Source: a virus
DNA length: 64,000 bases
Direction: 5' to 3' (one strand)
Virus record (IMG/VR): IMGVR_UViG_3300020470_001313
Location: 86,608 to 150,607 of that record
Translations under genes and position numbers: made by a program
Shown here: in pieces, positions 38,103-45,083 of the stretch
Layout: every line of letters begins with the position of its first letter
How positions within the stretch are numbered: position 1 is the stretch's first letter
The notes under the pieces: model-generated
Databases searched by the model: none
What the model was told of the DNA's origin: nothing
The model's input: only the letters and a program-made list of their open reading frames with translations

Positions 38103-38521
38103 TATTCCGCCCGTTGTAAAATAAAGTCTATAGTCTGCGTTAGAGGTTGACCGACAATACGATATTCAACGTCTACTCGTAGTTCATGATAATCATCTAG
38201 TGCTGTTATCTCAACACTAATAACTTCTACCCTAGGTTCAAAGTTCCTAAGAGTATTGGTAATTTCATCTTGTAGTGTATCAACTGTAAATGCATCTAAA
38301 GGTTCAAACAATAATTGATATACTTTAGAACCAACCTCTGATTGAAATAATTTCTCTCCTGGTGATGTTAGAACTAAGTTTTTCATTGCTTGTTTAATGG
38401 CATTAGCATTCTTCAAAACAATAAGGTCTTTCGTAACTGGATTCTTTGCAAAAGAGTTTGCAAGATCCTGAAAACTACGAGAGACCTTAAGGTTCTTTGA
38501 TGTTATTGTCTTTAGTGCCAC
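38102..38521 (-). CDS. 25: Baseplate wedge protein gp25-like
   Basis: 139 residues (T4 gp25: 132). It shows the gp25/GpW family pattern: D.LIVLKNANAIKQAMKNL near 33, LTSPGEKLFQSEVGSKVYQL near 51, then LFEPLDAFT and EPRVEVISVEITA. gp25 is the wedge core component that templates sheath polymerisation. The start is GTG (38519-38521), overlapping the TAG stop of the SET-domain gene. I saw no in-frame ATG that would preserve the N-terminus. It is followed by gp6 with a TAATG overlap. Confidence 0.92.
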   Translation of the reverse strand: MALKTITSKNLKVSRSFQDLANSFAKNPVTKDLIVLKNANAIKQAMKNLVLTSPGEKLFQSEVGSKVYQLLFEPLDAFTVDTLQDEITNTLRNFEPRVEVISVEITALDDYHELRVDVEYRIVGQPLTQTIDFILQRAE

Positions 38522-38808
38522 TATACGCTATAAAATGTATACTTTAAAGTTAACTCCTCCATTGGACCTATCGGTTTTATTACTTGTATAAAGTATCTTC
38601 CATTCTCAAATTCATACTTTGCACAATTAGGATTATCACTGTGATTAATAAAACCACCTAACGGAGTGCGTATAATTTCATCATCTAATATAATGTGAGA
38701 TAAACCAAGATTGGTTCCAATTGCAAGGTCTTTTCTTGTGAAAATTCCTTGACCAGCAACAGGACTCTCCTTAACGAAGAGCCCATCTGGTAAAGCTTGA
38801 TATGTCAC
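38521..38808 (-). CDS. Minimal SET-domain protein (putative lysine methyltransferase)
   Basis: 95 residues, all SET domain. GQGIFTRKDLAIGTN at about 20-34 is the N-terminal SET turn. GGFINHSDNPNCA at about 51-63 is the SAM-binding NHxxxPNC motif. EELTLKYTFY at the end corresponds to the EELT.dY motif carrying the catalytic Tyr. Pre-SET and most of the SET-I insertion are absent. SET enzymes transfer methyl groups from SAM to lysines. The target here is unknown; its place between a small basic protein and gp25 in the baseplate operon suggests a late function or a virion substrate. A CATAAATA late box lies 21 bp upstream. Activity is not certain at this small size. Confidence 0.78.
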   Translation of the reverse strand: MTYQALPDGLFVKESPVAGQGIFTRKDLAIGTNLGLSHIILDDEIIRTPLGGFINHSDNPNCAKYEFENGRYFIQVIKPIGPMEELTLKYTFYSV

Positions 38809-38828
38809 TTTATCATTATATCTCTTTT

Positions 38829-38836
38829 TATTTATG
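38829..38836 (-). promoter_or_regulatory. Late promoter variant CATAAATA before the SET-gp25-gp6 operon
   Basis: CATAAATA on the minus strand, 21 bp upstream of the SET-gene ATG (38808) and overlapping the stop of the 44-residue gene (38832-38834). The spacing matches the other late boxes in the window. Confidence 0.62.
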
Positions 38837-38966
38837 CACCTTGCCCACGATACTTCTTTTTTGCATGATTTCTACTTGTTGCAGCAAGTTTAGTATTCTT
38901 AGATTTGCCCTGCCTAGTCTTTTTCGCTGGAGGTGCTGAATAAGTTGAATTGTTATAAAGTGCCAT
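38832..38966 (-). CDS. Small basic protein, 44 aa
   Basis: Starts ATG at 38966, 3 bp after the PAAR gene stop, and reads MALYNNSTYSAPPAKKTRQG, then a Lys/Arg/Asn-rich half ending AKKKYRGQGA. It is strongly basic, with about a third of residues Lys or Arg, and has no Cys and no hydrophobic segment. Position in the tail operon and composition suggest a small nucleic-acid- or partner-binding virion or assembly protein. Small proteins of this style next to tail genes are familiar in marine T4-like phages, but no function is assigned. Confidence 0.7.
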   Translation of the reverse strand: MALYNNSTYSAPPAKKTRQGKSKNTKLAATSRNHAKKKYRGQGA

Positions 38967-38969
38967 TAA

Positions 38970-39464
38970 TTAAGGACCGATCATTACGTTTGGACTACCC
39001 TGAGCAATAACAGAAAGGCATGGTGGACCTAATTGATCACCAACCTTACCCATTGCTAATTTATTAGCAAAAACTGTCTTTGTGGTGGCATGCATAACCC
39101 TTGTATGACCAATACCTTTCTTATCTTCAGAAGCAAGCATACTACAATTACATGTTTTAGGTCTAGGTGGTGTTTTACCACAAGGACCAACCATAATAAT
39201 GTTAGTACTAGATGCTCTATGCACTGTTAATACGTCCTTATCCAATATTGGTAAGATACCATTAACAAAAACATTTCTCACATAAGGGGCAAATGGTGCT
39301 AATACAGTAGGTGGCCAAAAACAAACAGCATTCTTAACCGCTACAGATTTAGTGCTACATGTTAAACAAGTAGTACCACAACCAAACCAACCATGAATGT
39401 GTCCACTAATGGCTACACCATGACCAGAACAGTTTCCTCTATAAATCGCCGCAGGGACTCCCAT
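38970..39464 (-). CDS. PAAR-motif tail-spike tip protein (gp5.4-like)
   Basis: 164 residues, rich in Gly, Cys and His. Short HGVAISGHIHG and HTRVMHATTKTVFAN segments, GCGTTCLTC, and the ending GDQLGPPCLSVIAQGSPNVMIG fit the PAAR family. These proteins form a small cone capping the central spike and coordinate a metal with His/Cys near the tip. T4 gp5.4 is 97 residues, so this one is longer, with an extra middle segment (FWPPTVLAPFAPYVRNVFVN). It lies downstream of the 955-residue protein and upstream of the SET-gp25-gp6 genes, as expected for a tip made together with the baseplate. Confidence 0.8.
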   Translation of the reverse strand: MGVPAAIYRGNCSGHGVAISGHIHGWFGCGTTCLTCSTKSVAVKNAVCFWPPTVLAPFAPYVRNVFVNGILPILDKDVLTVHRASSTNIIMVGPCGKTPPRPKTCNCSMLASEDKKGIGHTRVMHATTKTVFANKLAMGKVGDQLGPPCLSVIAQGSPNVMIGP

Positions 39465-39473
39465 ATTATACTC

Positions 39474-42341
39474 CTAGGTACACTTAAAGTCAAATGGATT
39501 ACCAGCTTTGTCACAAGCTTGTCCAAATAGATAAGCACTATTAGTCAAATCGTTATAGACTTTGATTGATCCTTCAACATTAAAAGCTTTACATCCTTCA
39601 CCAAATGGACCACTTATAGTTGAACTATATGTGGTATTTCCACTATTACCTGGTTGTCCAGATGTACCAAAACAATCACCCTGAGTATTATCACCACAAC
39701 CACGAGGATTTAATGGTTCCCATGCTAACTTGACGTTTATATTAGCAGTTACTCTGGAATCGGGTATATATTGCCTCAATAGGTATTTAGTATACGCAGA
39801 GGCACATGGAAGGTCATAGAAACTACCATGAACAGTACGTACTTCCTCTTTATCAAATTTGACTAATTTCTTGCCTGAAGACGTTACTTCGGGTGATTCT
39901 GAGTTTAATTCTATGAATTCATCCTTACGAATCTTGTCAGCATCAACAAAATCTTGCATTGTACTTGCTTGAGACGCAAATCCACCTGCTCTGAGTCCTT
40001 CTCCCATTCTTTCATCCAAAGTTCGCCATCTTAAATCTTCCATGTCCTCTCTATCAGGCAAAGCACGTCCTACTCGCTCAGTTCTGATCACATTTGGTAA
40101 GCGTTTTAGGTCTTTTACCTCATTTTGTTGGTATTGATGCGTAACATCAGTGTAAGGAGCTTGCGCCATACCCTTTCTAATGTCTTCCATCGTCAAATTT
40201 GTCTGAAAATACAGTCTGTCTAGTCCATCTGGCATATCATCTGCGGCACGTTGCATTATTCTCTTGTAATGCTCGTAATCATTGACCTCAACACCCTCAG
40301 TATTGTAATCTTTTGGTGATAATCCACTCGCAGTCACACTATCAACGAAGACTTTATCGCTAAAACGTGGTATTGACGTAATTTCTGGCCGTGCTAACGC
40401 TTCATTTAGCGGTTCATTAGCAGGATCTTCCTCATATGTGGTACTTGCTGAGTAAAGTTTCTGTTTTATCTCCTTATGAGTCATCGGAATTGCAATATCA
40501 ATCTGTTCACCTTGCGGATACATGGATCCACTGGATTTAACCTCTAAAGATGATAAAACTCCATTACTAAATTCATAGTCTATGACTGCATCTATCCCAG
40601 TTTCCTTTAAAGGAGTAGCAATTGTTACTATTGGTTTGCTATTTAACTTATTCCAACCCATACCACCATCAGCAATCTTCATAGATTTGATTTGTCCATT
40701 CACAATTTCTATATTAGTGATATCTGCTCTTGTTTTTATTGCTGGACCTGTGTTAGTTCCTGTACATGTACTGCTAACTGTGAAAGAAGTACCATTAACT
40801 GCGGTAATATATGAGTTTTCCGCAAAAAATGCTGCTCTAAAATTGTATCCTACCTTAATCCACTGCGTATCTCCACCATTGACTAGTGTAACTGTACTAC
40901 TTCCTTGAGTAACCATTACATCAACTGTCTTTTTACACGAAGGTTGGCGGTAATCATTGAAAGAATTAGGTTGTCTATTCAAGTCTGCGGTCATATATTG
41001 CATAGACTTGTTACGAAATTCAAAGAGACCACCTAAAAATGCGCGATCTGGAATGCCAAATCCCGCTAAAACCGTAATTTGATTGCCTCTTGAGGTCGTA
41101 TATGTGGTATCTTTCGCAAAATCACTACCATCTCCGCTTATTTCCGCAATATGATAGTTAAAATTGAGATCCATGTGCTTCACTTTCTCAATAATATGCC
41201 CATTTACGGTATCTGCTGCGTTTAAAAGCGCATAATTTGCGTAAGGATTACTTGTTTGTATGTCACCAATAGCAGTAACTGCGAAATTAAAGTCAATACT
41301 ACCAGCACCACCTATAGGTATAGACAAATTAAAGTTATCACCTACCTGATAATTAACACCAGCATTCATTAATTCGTCAATATAGATTGTACTACCAACT
41401 ATAGTTGCAGGATCACCAGTCGTTCTAGGCTCATAACGCATTTTAATACGCAATCCTGTACCAGTAGCACTATTCAGTTCATCAAATACTAGGATATATG
41501 ACGCACCAATGTCATCTGGATCACTCCAAGGGTTCTCTGGACAGTCTATAGGTATACCATTTGAGTTAGATGCCTCCCAACAATCCGTGGCACTACCTCC
41601 AGTAGGTGTTATAGAGAAATCTACTGGTCCTTGAGGTGTTGTAGTAGGTATTCCATCCTCATATCTAAAAGCAATAGCATTAGTACGTGTACCAGCAGTC
41701 CATATAGTAGGAAAAGGATCTCTACCCTCTACAAGACTACCTTCTTGTGTTGTATACTCTATAGTAGATGCTCCTGCTTCACAGGTAAAACTCTTACAAG
41801 GATGGCATGTTTGACCCCAATAAGATGTAGAACTAGTTGGATTACCATCTGGATCAGTACCACTAGTGGTTCCATCGGTATCTTCTAGGTAATAACAAGG
41901 ATATCCTGCAATAGGACGTGAAGTATCAAACAAATAATAGAACCATTGATCTCCCCATAGAGGTTCAAATGATATCCCAGAAGGATATCTACTCATAATA
42001 CCATATAATGCAGGGTTAGATCCACCCAAGGATATTATAATCTTCCCACAATCACCTGCTGTACCACAATTAAAGGGTGGTGGAGGGTTTTGTTGTTCAC
42101 ATACAGTGCCACAATACATTACAAGGTCTCGTTCCCACTCAGGTACGTTTACATCCTCATATTGTGTTTTATCTACTCCATCTATAGGATCATATCTTTC
42201 ATGCTGGAATGGAATGCCATTAGTTACCTCATCAGGTAAATTGGACATGTTAAGTTGACCCGTGTAGATATTACCACTGGGATCACATCTAGCACAGTGC
42301 TTAGGGTTTCTTTCTGCGTTCTTATTAGTATTACACCCCAC
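39474..42341 (-). CDS. Large Cys-rich virion structural protein
   Basis: 955 residues. The start is GTG at 42341, with GGAGG upstream and a short overlap with the preceding gene's stop. The N-terminus is Cys-rich (MGCNTNKNAERNPKHCARCD with CxxC, CGTVCEQQ, CHPCKSFTC). The middle has beta segments with ADGGMGWNKL- and SSGSMYPQG-like repeats. A charged helical stretch lies at about 665-830. The C-terminus is again Cys-rich (WEPLNPRGCGDNTQGDCFG, GPFGEGCKAFN). There is no signal peptide. It sits immediately upstream of the PAAR tip gene, so a baseplate-hub or spike role (the position of a gp5-like protein) is plausible, but I see no lysozyme domain and do not assign gp5. Confidence 0.75.
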   Translation of the reverse strand: MGCNTNKNAERNPKHCARCDPSGNIYTGQLNMSNLPDEVTNGIPFQHERYDPIDGVDKTQYEDVNVPEWERDLVMYCGTVCEQQNPPPPFNCGTAGDCGKIIISLGGSNPALYGIMSRYPSGISFEPLWGDQWFYYLFDTSRPIAGYPCYYLEDTDGTTSGTDPDGNPTSSTSYWGQTCHPCKSFTCEAGASTIEYTTQEGSLVEGRDPFPTIWTAGTRTNAIAFRYEDGIPTTTPQGPVDFSITPTGGSATDCWEASNSNGIPIDCPENPWSDPDDIGASYILVFDELNSATGTGLRIKMRYEPRTTGDPATIVGSTIYIDELMNAGVNYQVGDNFNLSIPIGGAGSIDFNFAVTAIGDIQTSNPYANYALLNAADTVNGHIIEKVKHMDLNFNYHIAEISGDGSDFAKDTTYTTSRGNQITVLAGFGIPDRAFLGGLFEFRNKSMQYMTADLNRQPNSFNDYRQPSCKKTVDVMVTQGSSTVTLVNGGDTQWIKVGYNFRAAFFAENSYITAVNGTSFTVSSTCTGTNTGPAIKTRADITNIEIVNGQIKSMKIADGGMGWNKLNSKPIVTIATPLKETGIDAVIDYEFSNGVLSSLEVKSSGSMYPQGEQIDIAIPMTHKEIKQKLYSASTTYEEDPANEPLNEALARPEITSIPRFSDKVFVDSVTASGLSPKDYNTEGVEVNDYEHYKRIMQRAADDMPDGLDRLYFQTNLTMEDIRKGMAQAPYTDVTHQYQQNEVKDLKRLPNVIRTERVGRALPDREDMEDLRWRTLDERMGEGLRAGGFASQASTMQDFVDADKIRKDEFIELNSESPEVTSSGKKLVKFDKEEVRTVHGSFYDLPCASAYTKYLLRQYIPDSRVTANINVKLAWEPLNPRGCGDNTQGDCFGTSGQPGNSGNTTYSSTISGPFGEGCKAFNVEGSIKVYNDLTNSAYLFGQACDKAGNPFDFKCT

Positions 42342-42717
42342 CTAGTTTGTCCTCCAAAGCAGTAAGTCTCTTTCCATGATCGGTACGAGGTGCAGGATGA
42401 GCCTGTTCCTCAAGTTCTTTTAATTTCTTGTAGATCAGTTCTAGGTTCTTACCAATATTTAGATGTTCTTCCTCATCTGGAGGTTTATACATGAATAGAT
42501 TTTGATCTATTTTGGGCATTTCATTCAAAGTTTTAACACATGCACTTATTAATTCCTCATCTTCACGTAATCTACCCAGTATATTCTCAAATGTTTTACA
42601 TATAGCATCATGTGCCATTGAGTTATCTAACCATAGACTAACACTTCTTTCTTGCATCCATGCTGGAATTGCACCCTCAATAGGATCTGTTAGATTAACG
42701 TCTTCTTTACTGAACAT
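42331..42717 (-). CDS. Hypothetical late protein with C-terminal coiled coil, 128 aa
   Basis: Starts MFSKEDVNLTDPIEGAIPAW. Residues 85-125 are heptad-like (LELIYKKLKELEEQA, then RLTALEDKLGG), suggesting a short coiled coil. No enzymatic motif is seen. It overlaps the oxygenase-like gene upstream by 11 bp and the 955-residue virion gene downstream by 11 bp, so the three are translationally coupled. A tail-assembly or chaperone role is possible but not shown. Confidence 0.72.
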   Translation of the reverse strand: MFSKEDVNLTDPIEGAIPAWMQERSVSLWLDNSMAHDAICKTFENILGRLREDEELISACVKTLNEMPKIDQNLFMYKPPDEEEHLNIGKNLELIYKKLKELEEQAHPAPRTDHGKRLTALEDKLGGV

Positions 42718-43255
42718 GATAAAATCGTTGTGGGTAGTCCTTATAGAGTTGGAATTGCCTAGGATCCGTGTAAACGTCCATTGCCATACTTATTCTAACA
42801 TTATTATATGGGTTTGGGGGTACGGAATGTACCAGTCTACTACTAAAGATTGCAATTTGCCCTACTTTATTAATTTCCTTCTTAGAATTATATATTGTAC
42901 CTACATCAGTCGGACCTTGTAAGAATATATTAAGTGAGGTGAACCCTATCTTATCATATTCATTGTTAGGGTCTACTCCGTGGGCATGAGGTTTAATTCC
43001 TTCACCATATCTAAAGGTATTTGCCCAACATTGTACTATGCATTCGCCAAATTCTTCTTTTACCTTGGGTACAAGTATCTTACCAGGGGTATCGTAAAGA
43101 TAATTATAACACCAATGTCTTCCCGATAGACTATTATCAGCAGTGCCTGTGTAGATGTCAGGACCTAATGCCTTAATATCGTCCTCGTATTTTAAGATAA
43201 ACTCTGAGATCTCTTTACATTCTTCAGAGGTTAAGAAAGTGTCAATTAGTTTCAT
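42707..43255 (-). CDS. 2-oxoglutarate/Fe(II) oxygenase-like protein, 182 aa
   Basis: Candidate iron-ligand region GIKPHAHGVDPNN near residue 94, then a double-stranded beta-helix pattern (SLNIFLQGP, VGQIAIFSS) and the distal His with the 2OG-binding Arg in LVHSVPPNPYNNVRIS near 141-156. This order fits the 2OG-Fe(II) dioxygenase superfamily, common in marine T4-like phages, whose members hydroxylate proteins, nucleic acids or small molecules. The substrate is unknown. It lies in the late region just before structural genes, which would suit modification of a virion protein, but that is inference. The stop overlaps the next gene by 11 bp. Confidence 0.75.
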   Translation of the reverse strand: MKLIDTFLTSEECKEISEFILKYEDDIKALGPDIYTGTADNSLSGRHWCYNYLYDTPGKILVPKVKEEFGECIVQCWANTFRYGEGIKPHAHGVDPNNEYDKIGFTSLNIFLQGPTDVGTIYNSKKEINKVGQIAIFSSRLVHSVPPNPYNNVRISMAMDVYTDPRQFQLYKDYPQRFYHVQ

Positions 43256-43288
43256 AATAATTGCAGAGATCGCGGGGATCGCGCCCCA

Positions 43289-43456
43289 CTATTTTTCGTC
43301 CAGAGACCTGTATATTAATAATGTCCCATCACCTTCGTCATCATATTCCAAATGGTCTCCAGGACGCCATGAGAGGTCTTCTGTTAAGTCTTCAGGTAGG
43401 TTGAGATACAAACGACCTTCATCGTCCTCTTGGAGTGTTAATTGAAATCTCTTCAT
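43289..43456 (-). CDS. Small AbrB/SpoVT-like protein, 55 aa
   Basis: Starts at ATG 43456 (MKRFQLTLQEDDEGRLYLNL) and ends GDGTLLIYRSLDEK. The SWRPGDHLEYDDEGDGTLLI segment resembles the W..GD.L.....GDG...I core of swapped-hairpin AbrB/SpoVT-type DNA-binding or antitoxin-like proteins, here as a single domain. Its ATG overlaps the upstream stop (ATGA). Small proteins of this kind are widespread in cyanophages and uncharacterised. A transcription-regulatory role is a guess from fold resemblance. Confidence 0.68.
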   Translation of the reverse strand: MKRFQLTLQEDDEGRLYLNLPEDLTEDLSWRPGDHLEYDDEGDGTLLIYRSLDEK

Positions 43457-43629
43457 ACTGGTTCATTCCATCCTTTTTCAATTTTTGCTTTCACATCTTC
43501 GGATGCATTCACCTTATGTAGCAGAGAACTACAGTAATCTCGTCTACCTTCTGCCATATCTAGCGTAGCGTGTCTGGAATCTACGATCTTTTCTGAGGGT
43601 GTCTGAAAAAATACTGTGTATTGTGCCAT
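43453..43629 (-). CDS. Hypothetical protein, 58 aa
   Basis: I place the start at the ATG at 43629 (MAQYTVFFQTPSEKIVDSRH) because it overlaps the upstream stop as TAATG; an upstream in-frame extension would run inside the preceding gene. The C-terminal half is helical and charged (KVNASEDVKAKIEKGWNEP). No domain is recognised. It sits in a three-gene overlapping set (43829-43289) behind a late promoter. Confidence 0.62.
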   Translation of the reverse strand: MAQYTVFFQTPSEKIVDSRHATLDMAEGRRDYCSSLLHKVNASEDVKAKIEKGWNEPV

Positions 43630-43829
43630 TAGAGAGGTGCAATTTGATAATTTTTTATCGTTTGTTTGTACTTTTCCCACCTTGCAATAACATTTTCATC
43701 TGCGACCACTCCCTGACTTACCATTTCATCGGCAAAAGAATACATCTGAGTTGCTAAGTGCTTCTCGTAATGTATCAGAGTCTCTAGAATGTGTGTTCTA
43801 GTATCTTGGCGTGTTTGGGAAAAATCCAT
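43629..43829 (-). CDS. Hypothetical helical protein, 66 aa
   Basis: First gene after the late promoter at 43900. Almost entirely predicted helix (HILETLIHYEKHLATQMYSF, ARWEKYKQTIKNYQI), without Cys or membrane segments. TAATG overlap with the next gene. Function unknown; late expression is inferred from the TATAAATA box about 70 bp upstream. Confidence 0.62.
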   Translation of the reverse strand: MDFSQTRQDTRTHILETLIHYEKHLATQMYSFADEMVSQGVVADENVIARWEKYKQTIKNYQIAPL

Positions 43830-43899
43830 GCAGATCCTGTGGGGGAATTTTTACTGGGCAAAAAAATTTTGGTCTACCCTGTACCACAAACGCAATTTT

Positions 43900-43907
43900 T
43901 ATTTATA
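43900..43907 (-). promoter_or_regulatory. T4-type late promoter TATAAATA
   Basis: Perfect TATAAATA on the minus strand, 70 bp upstream of the ATG at 43829, in the 215-bp gap (43830-44044) that separates the early accessory region from the late baseplate region. It marks the start of the late transcription block. Confidence 0.7.
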
Positions 43908-43968
43908 TCACTGGCGATTGGGAACCTTTGTAGGTTAGGGTAGTAAAGCTTTTTAATATAGAGGGCCG

Positions 43969-44009
43969 CCCCAAACGCCGAGATCCCTTAGTATGACTGC
44001 GATTTGGGG
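43969..44009. other. Intergenic hairpin
   Basis: CCCCAAACGC at 43969-43978 pairs with GCG-A-TTTGGGG at 43999-44009 (10 bp with one bulged A). It lies just downstream of the 104-residue early gene. No T-tract follows on the minus strand, so it is not a classical terminator; it may be a 3'-end-stabilising or weak attenuating structure. Confidence 0.4.
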
Positions 44010-44044
44010 TGCTTTCTTTATATTTAGTGAGGGTGATTACCTGC

Positions 44045-44359
44045 CTAGACTATCATCCCAGAGGTGAAATCTATGGCAGGTTCGTTGTTACCTTGGAAAT
44101 ACCATTCCCATTGCTTTTGAAATACTCTAGCACCGTAATTAAACTCGTCTAGGATTGCATTTAAGCGGGATTTTGTGGTATTTGATTGATAACCACCGTC
44201 AAACAATTGCACTGTGTTTGTTGTTACTGTTGCGATGTGATTGCCGTGTAGATATACTCTAGCATCGGAATTGTCGTCAATAGTAACACATGTATTGGAA
44301 GAATTGAATGGGGTTCTTGTTAAGATTGCCCTGTTCATTTGTCTTTCAATTTTTCTCAT
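44045..44359 (-). CDS. Hypothetical early protein, 104 aa
   Basis: MRKIERQMNRAILTR followed by a beta-rich middle (VYLHGNHIATVTTNTVQLFDGG) and an aromatic C-terminus (ARVFQKQWEWYFQG). Proteins with this MRKIERQM start are familiar in marine T4-like phages but have no assigned role. It has its own promoter at 44387-44443 carrying the shared upstream element, with GGAGC placed before the ATG. Early expression is likely. Confidence 0.7.
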   Translation of the reverse strand: MRKIERQMNRAILTRTPFNSSNTCVTIDDNSDARVYLHGNHIATVTTNTVQLFDGGYQSNTTKSRLNAILDEFNYGARVFQKQWEWYFQGNNEPAIDFTSGMIV

Positions 44360-44376
44360 TTAGTGCTCCTTGATTG

Positions 44377-44393
44377 GTATACTATAAGTATAC
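44377..44393. promoter_or_regulatory. Perfect dyad overlapping the -10 of the 44359 promoter
   Basis: GTATACT-ATA-AGTATAC, 7-bp arms with a 3-bp centre. The right arm contains the -10 hexamer TATACT read on the minus strand. Symmetry over a -10 box is typical of a repressor operator; no repressor is identified. Confidence 0.45.
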
Positions 44394-44443
44394 ACTCCCT
44401 AGAGGTACAGTTCAAGTTACTTTGTGCCACTTTGTGAACTGTC
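44387..44443 (-). promoter_or_regulatory. Early promoter with shared upstream element (P1)
   Basis: -10 TATACT (44387-44392), 17-bp spacer, -35 TTGAAC (44410-44415), then 8 bp, then AAAGTGGCAC (44424-44433) preceded by GACAGTT, forming a partial dyad. It overlaps the 3' end of the upstream 67-residue gene and drives the gene starting at 44359. Confidence 0.68.
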
Positions 44444-44620
44444 TATAATGTCAATAAACCAACCGATTGATTTGATATAATCAAGGGGCGAAAGTATCGG
44501 CGAATTGTGTCTATTTTCACCTCTACGGTTTCTAACATTATCCATATGCAATTCTAGGTCATTGAGTGAATCAAATGTCCCCTGGATTACCTCTTCTGAG
44601 TTATACAAACGGTATTGCAT
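44417..44620 (-). CDS. Hypothetical protein, 67 aa
   Basis: MQYRLYNSEEVIQGTFDSLN, then NRRGENRHNSPILSPLDYIK and a C-terminus ending DSSQSGTK. The last codons lie inside the shared promoter element of the next gene. No recognised domain. It lies 7 bp after the 66-residue gene in an operon driven by the strong promoter at 44863. Confidence 0.62.
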   Translation of the reverse strand: MQYRLYNSEEVIQGTFDSLNDLELHMDNVRNRRGENRHNSPILSPLDYIKSIGWFIDIIDSSQSGTK

Positions 44621-44627
44621 TTTTGGT

Positions 44628-44828
44628 CTAATTGTTTATAGGAACGTGGTACAAATACCCCTCTGATAGTAAATGTTGTGCTCTACGGTTTATGTTAAAG
44701 TTTTCCACATGTTGCTCAGTATCTAACAAGAACTGTAGCAAGTCTATCTCATCACTTAAGGGGAAATTTTGCTCGTTTCGTTGTAACCATCTGCTGTACA
44801 GTTCTTTATACTTAGTGGTCAAAAACAT
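44628..44828 (-). CDS. Hypothetical protein, 66 aa
   Basis: Helical, Leu/Glu/Asn-rich (MFLTTKYKELYSRWLQRNEQ, LLQFLLDTEQHVENFNINRR). First gene after the consensus promoter at 44863-44891; AGGAAG stands in the leader as a possible ribosome site. Its start codon lies inside a TGTGGAAAA (DnaA-box-like) sequence. Function unknown. Confidence 0.62.
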   Translation of the reverse strand: MFLTTKYKELYSRWLQRNEQNFPLSDEIDLLQFLLDTEQHVENFNINRRAQHLLSEGYLYHVPINN

Positions 44829-44862
44829 GTGGAAAACTTCCTATAAGTGTTTTGATATTAGT

Positions 44863-44891
44863 ATTATACCAGATATACTTAGGGATGTCAA
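44863..44891 (-). promoter_or_regulatory. Consensus sigma70-type early promoter
   Basis: TTGACA (44886-44891), 17-bp spacer, TATAAT (44863-44868) with an upstream TGG giving an extended -10. This is the best match to consensus in the window and lacks the AAASTG..CAC element, so it may be immediate-early and independent of a phage activator. It drives 44828-44417. Confidence 0.78.
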
Positions 44892-44980
44892 GTATTTAGT
44901 CTAATGTTACATTTTCCTACGAGAGATTGACAATTCTTAGTGAAGTCGCTAAGGCAACGATTGTTCTGGTTAATTAACAC

Positions 44981-45060
44981 TTTTCCACACACTTTCCACA
45001 GGGTTGTTGATAACTCTATCATATATTACGATTACTAACTAACAATTAATTATTACATAT
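44981..45060. other. DnaA-box-like pair with AT-rich tract (candidate origin or regulatory region)
   Basis: TTTTCCACA (44981-44989) and CTTTCCACA (44992-45000) stand in tandem, followed by GGGTTGTTGATAAC and about 50 bp of very AT-rich DNA. Further TTTTCCACA copies occur at 44701 (plus), 44828 (minus) and 46056 (plus). TTTTCCACA is a DnaA-box form known from cyanobacteria. The region also holds the upstream sequence of the only plus-strand gene. Confidence 0.4.
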
Positions 45061-45083
45061 ATAGTTCTAGTGAATAACACTTT

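Noticed and set aside
43969-44009. Rho-independent terminator after the 104-residue gene
   Set aside because: The stem is good, but on the minus strand it is followed by GGCGGCCC rather than a T-tract, so I list it only as a hairpin.
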